Shown in pieces: positions 52,782-59,833 of a DNA stretch of 64,000 bases. The position numbers and the translations under genes are program-made. The notes under the pieces are model-generated. The model did not search any database, was not told the DNA's origin, and saw nothing but the letters and a program-made list of their open reading frames with translations. The stretch comes from Planomonospora parontospora (GTDB taxonomy: Bacteria > Actinomycetota > Actinomycetes > Streptosporangiales > Streptosporangiaceae): contig BMQD01000003.1 in the NCBI GenBank assembly GCA_014647935.1, positions 124,001 to 188,000 on the forward strand, written 5' to 3'. Position 1 is the first letter of the stretch. Each line of letters starts with the position of its first letter.

Positions 52782-54961
52782 CGGTCTTCATCGCCGGGGA
52801 CTCCACCGCGGCCGCCTACCCGGTCACGCTCGCCCCGCAGGCGGGCTGGGGCCAGGCGCTCCCGCTCTTCTGGGACGTGCCGGTGGTCAACGAGGCCATC
52901 CCCGGGGCCAGCGCCCGCACCTCGGTCGAGCACCTGGGGATGTACCAGCGGATCATGGACGCCATCGGGCCGGGCGACCACCTGCTGATCTGCTTCGGCC
53001 ACAACGACGGCAAGCACGAGCAGGGTCGCTTCGCCCCGCCGTACGGCGGCTACCAGGACTACCTGCGCCGCTACGTCCGCGGGGCCCGCGAGCGGGCCGC
53101 GCGCCCGGTGCTGGTCACCTCCGTCGAACGGCGCGCCTTCGGCCCGGAGGGCACGCACGGCCGCTATCCCGACGCGATGCGGGACCTGGCCGCCGCCGAG
53201 GGGGTGCCCCTGATCGACCTGCAGGCCGTGAGCTTCCGGCGCTGGCGGGAGCTCGGCCCCGAGGCGACCAGGGAGTTGTTCCTCTGGCTCGACCCGCACC
53301 CCAATTACCCCCGGGGCAGCGCCGACGACACCCACTTCACCGCGCGCGGCGCGATCGAGGTGGCCGGGCTGCTGCTGGAGGCGGCGGGCGGCCTGCTGCC
53401 CGCCGCCGTCCGCGAGCCCGACGCCGCCCGGCTGGAGTGGCGGCCCGCCGAGCCCGTCTGGAGCGTCGACGCCCGCTCGGGCGAGCGCCGCCGGGAGTAC
53501 GTCTCCACCAGCCGGGAGGAGGTCGGCCGCGCCTGCCGGGAGGCCGAGGCGGTGCTCCCGGCCCTGGACGCGGCCGGTCCCGCGGGCCGGGCCGTGCTGC
53601 TGGAGGCCATGGCCGACGTGCTGGACGAGCGGGTGGACATCCTGGTCTACGCCGCGGACGCGGAGACCGCGCTCGGCCTGCCCCGGCTGACCGCGGAGGT
53701 CGCCCGGACCGGCGGCCAGCTCCGGCTCATGGCCGAGGTGCTGCGCGACGGCTCCTTCCTCGACGCGCGCATCGACACCGGCGGCGGGGCCGCCGGGACG
53801 GGTGGAGGTGGGCCGGACCTGCGCCGGATGAACGTCCCGCTCGGCATCGTCGGGGTCTTCTCCGCCAGCAACTTCCCCTTCGCCTTCAGTGTCGGCGGCG
53901 GCGACACCGCCAGCGCCCTGGCCGCGGGCTGCCCGGTCATCGTCAAGGCCCACCCGCTGCACCCGGAGACCTCCGAGCTGACCCTGGCCGCGCTGCAGGA
54001 GGGCGCCCGCCGGGCGGGCCTGCCCGAGGAGGTCGTCCAGCTCGTCCACGGCCACGAGGCCGGGATCGCGCTGGTCACCAGCCCTCTGGTCAAGGCCGTC
54101 GGGTTCACCGGGTCGACCGCGGGCGGCCGCTTCCTGCACGACCTGGCCAAGTCCCGGCCCGAGCCGATCCCGTTCTACGGGGAACTGGGCAGCCTCAACC
54201 CGCTCGTCGTCACCCCCGGCGCGGCGGCCCGCCGTACCGGGGAGATCGCGGCGGGGCTCTCGGCCTCGGCAACGCTGGGCGCGGGGCAGTTCTGCGTCAA
54301 ACCGGGGCTGGTCCTGGCCCCGGCGGGCGCCGGGCTGGTCGAGGCGATGGCGGGGCACTTCGCCGGGCTCGGCCCGCAGGTGCTGCTCGGCGACGGCATC
54401 CGGGAGCGGTTCGAGGAGGGCGCGGCCGCCCGGGAGGCCGTACCCGGCCTGCGCGTGGCGGCGGCCGGCCAGGCGGGACAGGGTACGAGGCAGGTGGCGG
54501 CCCGGCTGCTCACCGGCCCCGTCTCCGCCCTGGACGACTCCGAGCTGCTGATGGAGGAGTGCTTCGGGCCGGCGACCGTCGTGCTCACCTACGACGACGA
54601 GGACGAGCTGGTCGAGGCGCTGGCCGCGGCCCCCGGCAACCTGACCGCGACGCTGCACAGCGAGCCGGAGGAGGAGAAGCTGGCCGCCCGCCTCGTGGCG
54701 GTGATGCGGGACCGGGCGGGGCGGCTGGTCTTCGACGGCTACCCGACCGGGGTGGCGGTCGGCTGGGCCCAGGAGCACGGCGGGCCGTACCCGGCGACCA
54801 CCGAGCCGACGACCACCTCGGTCGGCGCGGCCGCGGTCTTCCGCTTCCTGCGGCCGGTCGTGTACCAGGACTGCCCGCCGCACCTGCTGCCCGAGGCGCT
54901 GCGCGACGACAACCCGTGGCGGCTGCCACGCCGGGTGAACGGAGTGCTGACACCGCCCTGA
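52778..54961 (+). CDS. Bifunctional SGNH esterase (rhamnogalacturonan acetylesterase-like) / 2-oxoglutarate-semialdehyde dehydrogenase
   Basis: One uninterrupted 727-residue reading frame. N-terminal SGNH/CE12 domain (about 1-220): Ser9 in GDSTAA, Asn76 in FGHND, Asp184/His186 in DDTHF, all four blocks present. C-terminal ALDH domain (about 233-715): GVFSASNFPFAFSVGGGD, GFTGSTAGGR, Glu469 in YGELGSLNP and catalytic Cys506 in GAGQFCVKPG, as in KGSA dehydrogenases that make 2-oxoglutarate. There is no ATG or GTG in frame near the junction; the first is the GTG of AEAVLP inside the ALDH domain, so separate translation is unlikely. No signal peptide, so deacetylation would be cytoplasmic. Start GTG overlaps the upstream stop. 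Confidence 0.88.
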   Translation: MTVFIAGDSTAAAYPVTLAPQAGWGQALPLFWDVPVVNEAIPGASARTSVEHLGMYQRIMDAIGPGDHLLICFGHNDGKHEQGRFAPPYGGYQDYLRRYVRGARERAARPVLVTSVERRAFGPEGTHGRYPDAMRDLAAAEGVPLIDLQAVSFRRWRELGPEATRELFLWLDPHPNYPRGSADDTHFTARGAIEVAGLLLEAAGGLLPAAVREPDAARLEWRPAEPVWSVDARSGERRREYVSTSREEVGRACREAEAVLPALDAAGPAGRAVLLEAMADVLDERVDILVYAADAETALGLPRLTAEVARTGGQLRLMAEVLRDGSFLDARIDTGGGAAGTGGGGPDLRRMNVPLGIVGVFSASNFPFAFSVGGGDTASALAAGCPVIVKAHPLHPETSELTLAALQEGARRAGLPEEVVQLVHGHEAGIALVTSPLVKAVGFTGSTAGGRFLHDLAKSRPEPIPFYGELGSLNPLVVTPGAAARRTGEIAAGLSASATLGAGQFCVKPGLVLAPAGAGLVEAMAGHFAGLGPQVLLGDGIRERFEEGAAAREAVPGLRVAAAGQAGQGTRQVAARLLTGPVSALDDSELLMEECFGPATVVLTYDDEDELVEALAAAPGNLTATLHSEPEEEKLAARLVAVMRDRAGRLVFDGYPTGVAVGWAQEHGGPYPATTEPTTTSVGAAAVFRFLRPVVYQDCPPHLLPEALRDDNPWRLPRRVNGVLTPP

Positions 54962-55011
54962 ACCCGCGCCGCACCCCCTGACGGCCCCGCCGCTCCGGCG
55001 GCGCGGCCCGT

Positions 55012-55051
55012 ACGGCCCCGGAGGGCCCTCCCCCCACCCCCCCGGGGCCGT
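55012..55051 (+). terminator. Terminator of the uronate oxidation operon
   Basis: 10-bp arms ACGGCCCCGG/CCGGGGCCGT (55012-55021, 55042-55051) followed shortly by CCTTTTTCC. A smaller CCGCCG-CTC-CGGCGG stem precedes it. Confidence 0.65.
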
Positions 55052-55077
55052 CGGCGTGTCCTTTTTCCGGCTGTTCC

Positions 55078-55091
55078 TGCAAGCGCTTGTA
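55078..55091. promoter_or_regulatory. LacI-type operator ahead of the pectinase gene
   Basis: TGCAAGCGCTTGTA matches TGNAANCGNTTNCA except one position; core AAGCGCTT is palindromic. Confidence 0.65.
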
Positions 55092-55096
55092 ATCAG

Positions 55097-55110
55097 GGAA
55101 AGCGATTTCC
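55097..55110. promoter_or_regulatory. Second LacI/MalR-like operator ahead of the pectinase gene
   Basis: GGAAAGCGATTTCC with 5-bp perfect outer arms, 5 bp from the first site. A TTGACG -35-like hexamer follows at 55120-55125, so both sites sit just upstream of the likely promoter. Confidence 0.5.
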
Positions 55111-55187
55111 TTAAGGCTATTGACGTGAATGTGGGATTACGTCAGCGTTTCATGCAACCGATTGCCGCTTCCTCCTCAAGGTTGCAG

Positions 55188-57458
55188 ATGCGACTCCTGA
55201 CACTCCCCACGGTCATCGCGCTCACGGTCGCCGCGGCGGCCGCGCCGGCCCTCGCCGAGACCGCCCCATCCCGTTCCAGCACCATCGTGGTCGCCGCCGA
55301 CGGCTCGGGCGACCACGCGACCGTGCAGGCCGCGGTCGACGCCGTCCCGGCCGGCAACACCAGGCCGGTCACCATCAAGGTCCGCGAGGGCACCTACAAG
55401 CAGCAGGTGGTCATCCCCGCGGACAAGCCGTACATCTCGCTGATCGGTGACACCGCCGACCCGCGCAAGGTCGTGCTCACCTTCGACGCCGCCGCCAAGA
55501 CCCCGAAGCCGGACGGCTCGGGCACCTACGGCACCTCGGGCAGCGCGTCCTACGTGATCAGCGCGCCCGACTTCACCGCCCGCAACCTCACCTTCGAGAA
55601 CTCCTACGACGAGGCCGCGGGCGGCAACAGCCAGGCCGTGGCGGTGCGCACCACCGGCGACCGGCAGGTCTACGAGAACGTCCGGTTCATCGGCAACCAG
55701 GACACCCTCTACGCCAACACCCCCAGCGCCACCACCACGGCCCGGCAGTACTTCCGCGACTGCTACGTCGAGGGCGACGTCGACTTCATCTTCGGCCGGG
55801 CCACCGCGCTCTTCCACAACTGCGTGATCAAGTCCCTGAGCCGCGACGCCGCCGACGGCAACAACGGCTACGTCACCGCGGCCAGCACCGAGATCGCCAA
55901 CCCCTACGGGTTCATGATCTACCGCAGCCACCTGGTCAGCGACGCCCCCGCCAAGACCGTCCACCTGGGCCGCCCGTGGCCGGCCGGCGGCTCGGCCACC
56001 GCCCGCGGCCAGGTCCTGATCCGCGAGTCCTGGCTCGGCCAGCAGTTCAAGGACGCCCCCTGGACCGACATGTCCGGCCTGAACTGGCGGGAGGCCCGGC
56101 TCGCCGAGTACCTCAACCGCGGTCCGGGTGCGGCGGTCAACGGCGACCGGCCGCAGCTGACCCGGGAGCAGGCCAGGCAGCACGACCCGGAGGACTATCT
56201 CAGGGGCGCCGACGGCTGGGACCCGTTCCGCAGCTTCCCCACCGGCTCCGACAACCGGCTCGGCCGCCAGGTGCTGCCCGAGAACGACGGCTGGGCCGCC
56301 GAGGGCGCCGGCACCACCGGCGGCTCGGCCGCCCGCCCGGAGAACGTGTACACCGTCTCCACCGCCGCGCAGCTCCGTGCCGCGCTCGGGAACCCGGCGG
56401 ACAACACCCCCAAGATCATCTACGTCAGGGGCGCCATCGACGCCGACACCGACGCCGCGGGCAACCCGCTCACCTGCGACTCCTACGCGGTGAACGGCTA
56501 CAGCCTGCAGGCGTACCTGGCCGCCTACGACCCGGCGGTCTGGGGCAGGGACAGGGTGCCCTCCGGCCCGCTGGAGGAGGCCCGCAAGGCCTCCTACGAC
56601 AAGATGGCCCAGCACGTCACGATCAACGTCGGCTCCAACGTCACCCTGGTCGGCCTGGGCTCCGACGCCGCGCTGAAGAGCTTCGGCATCCGGATCACGA
56701 ACGTCGACAACGTCATCGTCCGCAACCTCACCATCACCGACACCTCCGACTGCTTCCCGCAGTGGGACCCGACCGACGGCGACGAGGGCAACTGGAACGC
56801 CTCCTTCGACAACGTCGAGGTCTCCGGGGCCACGCACGTCTGGCTGGACCACAACACCCTCAACGACGGCGACAACCCCGACTCGAACCAGCCGTCCTAC
56901 TTCGGCCGGCCGTACCAGGTCCACGACGGGCTGCTTGACATCGTGCGCGGTGCGAACCACGTGACGATGTCGTGGAACCACCTGAGCGGCCACGACAAGG
57001 TGACGCTGATCGGCAACACCGACAACGGCACCCGGTACGGCGAGACCGACAAGCTCAAGGTGACGCTGCACCACAACTTCTTCGAGGGCCTCGGCCAGCG
57101 GACCCCGCGGGTGCGCTTCGGCCAGGTGCACATCTACAACAACTACTACACCGGCGGTGACAACTACCTCTACAGCATCGGCGTGGGCGCGGGCTCGCAG
57201 GTCTACGCGCAGAGCAACGCCTTCGAGGGCATCCCCGCAGAGAAGGTGCTCTCGGTCCTGAAGGGCACCGCGATCACCGCCAGGGACAACCTGGTCGGCG
57301 GCGCGCCGACCGACCTCGTCGCCGCCCACAACGCCGCGCACGACCCCGACCTCGGCGCCGACGCGGGCTGGACGCCCACCCTGTTCACCCGGATCGACCC
57401 CGCGCACACGCTGCGCGGCACCGTCCCCGCCCGCGCGGGGGCCGGACGCCTGCGCTGA
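55188..57458 (+). CDS. Secreted pectinesterase (CE8) - pectate lyase (PL1) fusion
   Basis: 756 residues. The ATG at 55188 follows AAGG at 7-bp spacing and opens a signal peptide ending APALA; earlier in-frame starts lack both. CE8 domain (about 30-350): QAVAVRTTGD, Asp172 in GNQDTLYA, Asp199 in DVDFIFG, LGRPW. PL1 domain (about 385-750): VWLDHNTL, NWNASFDNVE, catalytic Arg in GQRTPRVRFG (638-643), IYNNYY. The esterase exposes free galacturonate that the lyase cuts, so the fusion couples sequential steps on homogalacturonan. Products would feed the importer and oxidative operon of this locus. Confidence 0.93.
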   Translation: MRLLTLPTVIALTVAAAAAPALAETAPSRSSTIVVAADGSGDHATVQAAVDAVPAGNTRPVTIKVREGTYKQQVVIPADKPYISLIGDTADPRKVVLTFDAAAKTPKPDGSGTYGTSGSASYVISAPDFTARNLTFENSYDEAAGGNSQAVAVRTTGDRQVYENVRFIGNQDTLYANTPSATTTARQYFRDCYVEGDVDFIFGRATALFHNCVIKSLSRDAADGNNGYVTAASTEIANPYGFMIYRSHLVSDAPAKTVHLGRPWPAGGSATARGQVLIRESWLGQQFKDAPWTDMSGLNWREARLAEYLNRGPGAAVNGDRPQLTREQARQHDPEDYLRGADGWDPFRSFPTGSDNRLGRQVLPENDGWAAEGAGTTGGSAARPENVYTVSTAAQLRAALGNPADNTPKIIYVRGAIDADTDAAGNPLTCDSYAVNGYSLQAYLAAYDPAVWGRDRVPSGPLEEARKASYDKMAQHVTINVGSNVTLVGLGSDAALKSFGIRITNVDNVIVRNLTITDTSDCFPQWDPTDGDEGNWNASFDNVEVSGATHVWLDHNTLNDGDNPDSNQPSYFGRPYQVHDGLLDIVRGANHVTMSWNHLSGHDKVTLIGNTDNGTRYGETDKLKVTLHHNFFEGLGQRTPRVRFGQVHIYNNYYTGGDNYLYSIGVGAGSQVYAQSNAFEGIPAEKVLSVLKGTAITARDNLVGGAPTDLVAAHNAAHDPDLGADAGWTPTLFTRIDPAHTLRGTVPARAGAGRLR

Positions 57459-57480
57459 GCGGACCTCCCGCCGGGGAACA

Positions 57481-57518
57481 GGTACGGCCCGCACCCCGAT
57501 CGGGGTGCGGGCCGTACC
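57481..57518. terminator. 38-bp perfect palindrome after the pectinase gene
   Basis: GGTACGGCCCGCACCCC...GGGGTGCGGGCCGTACC centred on GATC, 22 bp past the stop. Can form a 17-18 bp stem; likely terminator. Confidence 0.8.
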
Positions 57519-57599
57519 GCTGTGCGGGGCGCGTCACGCCCCGGTGCCGGTCGATCGGCGAGCCGGCCCGCATGAACCGCAGCCGCTGACCGGACGGCC

Positions 57600-57917
57600 T
57601 CACTCGTCCCGGTCCCGGCGCGTGGGCGTCAGCTCGTCGGCCTCGTCGGCGAGCTGGCTCTCCACCAGGGCGCACCAGCGGTGCCACTCCTCCAGCCGCC
57701 GGTGCTCCCCGACATCGCCGGCCTCGGCCTCGGCCAGCAGGCGGTGGGAGTCGGCGGCGGACCTGTGCGCGTTGGCCAGGGCGTGATGACCGTGGTTGGC
57801 CAGAGATTCGGAGATGGCCAGGCCGACGGCCAGCTTGTCCAGATCCCCCCGCCGGGGTCCGGGGCCGTCCCCGAAGTCGTCCGCGCTGACGTCGAAGTCC
57901 TCTGAACGCTCACCCAT
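57600..57917 (-). CDS. Hypothetical small helical protein
   Basis: 105 residues from the ATG at 57917 (an ATG at 57929 adds four). Acidic N-terminus, then predicted helices (LDKLAVGLAISESLANHGHHALANAH, HRLLAEAEAGDVGEHRRLEEWHRW). His- and Ala-rich. I recognise no family. It is isolated between the pectinase terminator and the glycosyltransferases; codon use is normal for the genome. Confidence 0.6.
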   Translation of the reverse strand: MGERSEDFDVSADDFGDGPGPRRGDLDKLAVGLAISESLANHGHHALANAHRSAADSHRLLAEAEAGDVGEHRRLEEWHRWCALVESQLADEADELTPTRRDRDE

Positions 57918-57990
57918 GCCTGCCCGCATGCCCGCTATGTGCTAGATCTACCTCGGGAATTCACCGGAGAACGCTCCCGCCCTCTACGCG

Positions 57991-58080
57991 GCCTGCAAAT
58001 CGGTCGCCTGCAAATCGGTCACCCCGAATCGGCCGCCCGGAATCAGCCGCCCGGAATCGGCGCGACCCGAATCGGCGCGG
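57991..58080. repeat. Degenerate AATCGG repeat tract
   Basis: Six AATCGG/AATCAG motifs spaced about 13-14 bp apart in the 281-bp non-coding gap before the first glycosyltransferase. Function unknown; replication-slippage product or binding array. Confidence 0.6.
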
Positions 58081-58198
58081 CCCGCGCCGGACGGCCGGAA
58101 CCCGGCCGCGGTGCCCGTGGGGAGCCCGATTCCGCCGGAGAGGGATCACCGCCCGGGTCGCGGGGCATCTCCTGTCCGGAGGGCGGTCGGGAGAGAGC

Positions 58199-59815
58199 GT
58201 GGACGTTCCCGTGGTCTCGGTGATCGTGGCCGTGCACGACGTCGAGGCGTACCTGGGGGAGTGCCTCGACTCGGTGGTCGGGCAGAGCATCGGGCTGGAG
58301 AGGCTGGAGGTCGTCGCGGTCGACGACGGCTCGACGGACGGCAGCGGAGCCGTGCTCGACGGCTACGCGAGGAGGCATCCGGAGATAAGGGCGGTGCACC
58401 AGGCCGCCTCCGGGGGGCCGGGAGGGCCGCGCAACACCGGGCTCGGCCTGGCGAGGGGACGCTACGTCTTCTTCCTCGACTCCGACGACTACCTGGGCCC
58501 CCAGGCACTGGAGCGCCTGGTGGCGGCGGCCGAGCGCAACGGCTCCGACGTGGTGCTCGGCAGGATGGCCGGGGTCGGCGGGCGCCGGGTGCCGAGGACG
58601 CCGTTCGCCCGCAACCGGGACCGGGCCGACCTCTACCGGGACGGCGTCTACTACACGCTCTCGGCGCAGAAGCTCTTCCGGCGCGACCTGGTCGAGCGCC
58701 TCGGCCTGCGCTTCCCCGAGCACCTGCGCACCGGCGAGGACCAGCCCTTCACCGCGCTCGCCTACCTCGGCGCCCGGGTCATCTCGGTGGTGGCCGACTA
58801 CGACTGCTACTACCTCACCTACCGCGAGGGCGTGCGCAACGCCAGCCGGTCCGCGGTTCACCCCCTGGAGCGGCTCCCGCAGGTCGCCGAGGTGATGGAG
58901 CTGGTCGAGCGGCACACCCCGCCGGGCGAGGAACGGGACCGGCTGATGATGCGGCACTTCCGGTGCGAGGTGCTCAGCGGGTTCGGCCCGCGGTGGCGGT
59001 CGTTCGACCGCCGGACCCGGGACCGGGTGACCGGCCTGGCCCGGCCGATCGTGGACCGCTGGGCGACCGCCTGGATCATGGACCGCCTCCCGCCGGCGGA
59101 TGCGCTCCGCGCCCACTGCATCCGGCACGGCCTGCGCCGGGAGCTCGACGAGGTCGCGGGCTTCCCTGCCGGACGGGCGTACGGCGCGGCGGTCGTGGAG
59201 GGCGGGCGGATCTTCGCCGCCTACCCGGGTTTCCGCGCCGGACTGCCGGACCGGTTGTTCGAGATCACCGGCAGGGTGCGGCCGGTGGTCCGGCTGGCGG
59301 CGCTCCGGGCCGGGCGGGACGGGTTCACGCTGGAGGGCGCCGCGCGGCTGGAGCCGGAGGGGCTGCCGGCCGAGGCGGAGCTCATCCTGCGGCGGCGCGG
59401 CGACGGCCTGCGGCTCGCCTTCCCGCTCCCGCCGGGCGGCGGCCCGCGGTCGGCCCGCCTGCTCCCGCCGGGCGCAACCGGATCACCCCTCCCGGCCGGC
59501 GGCGGGCCTCCCGCTCCGTCCGGCGGCGCCCTGCCCGCCCCGGCCGGCGGAGGCTTCCGGGCCGTGGTCGCCGGGGTCCCGCCGGGGACGTGGGACGTGT
59601 CGGTGGTGGTGGGCTGCCGGGGCCTCACACGCGAGGTGCGGCTCAACGCGGACCGGCACGGCGCACCGAGGATCGAGGGCGCAAGCCGTACGAACCGGTT
59701 GTTCTTCACCGTGCACGGCAACCTCAGCGTGGAGGTGAGCGGACCAACCGGATGGATCGGCCACGCGAGGGCCGCTCTTCGTCACATACTGAAGCGCGAC
59801 GTATGCGCTATGTGA
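58199..59815 (+). CDS. GT2-family glycosyltransferase with beta-rich C-terminal domain (copy 1)
   Basis: 538 residues. GT-A domain (about 1-230): VVSVIVAVHDVEAYLGECLDSV, metal motifs DDGSTDGS and DSDDYLGP, GEDQPFTALAYL. A helical middle (about 230-330) is followed by a beta-rich tail ending NRLFFTVHGNLSVEV, related to that of the next gene. Likely adds sugars to a cell-surface polymer or teichoic-acid-like chain (CDP-glycerol/GT2 type), but acceptor is unknown. The two tandem copies differ enough to be old duplicates. GTG start at 58199. Confidence 0.88.
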   Translation: MDVPVVSVIVAVHDVEAYLGECLDSVVGQSIGLERLEVVAVDDGSTDGSGAVLDGYARRHPEIRAVHQAASGGPGGPRNTGLGLARGRYVFFLDSDDYLGPQALERLVAAAERNGSDVVLGRMAGVGGRRVPRTPFARNRDRADLYRDGVYYTLSAQKLFRRDLVERLGLRFPEHLRTGEDQPFTALAYLGARVISVVADYDCYYLTYREGVRNASRSAVHPLERLPQVAEVMELVERHTPPGEERDRLMMRHFRCEVLSGFGPRWRSFDRRTRDRVTGLARPIVDRWATAWIMDRLPPADALRAHCIRHGLRRELDEVAGFPAGRAYGAAVVEGGRIFAAYPGFRAGLPDRLFEITGRVRPVVRLAALRAGRDGFTLEGAARLEPEGLPAEAELILRRRGDGLRLAFPLPPGGGPRSARLLPPGATGSPLPAGGGPPAPSGGALPAPAGGGFRAVVAGVPPGTWDVSVVVGCRGLTREVRLNADRHGAPRIEGASRTNRLFFTVHGNLSVEVSGPTGWIGHARAALRHILKRDVCAM

Positions 59816-59833
59816 CCGACGAGGGGCGGTGCG

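Noticed and set aside
53430..53560. Internal translation start giving a separate ALDH protein
   Set aside because: No ATG or GTG in frame before the conserved AEAVLP helix and no ribosome site, so a fusion is more likely.
52031..54883. 950-codon minus-strand frame opposite the SGNH-ALDH gene (and 55176-57494 opposite the pectinase)
   Set aside because: No domain or plausible start; composition typical of shadow frames. The plus strand carries complete catalytic motifs.
57939..58223. 94-codon plus-strand frame over the AATCGG tract
   Set aside because: No ribosome site, repetitive composition, and it overlaps the clear GT2 start; treated as non-coding.
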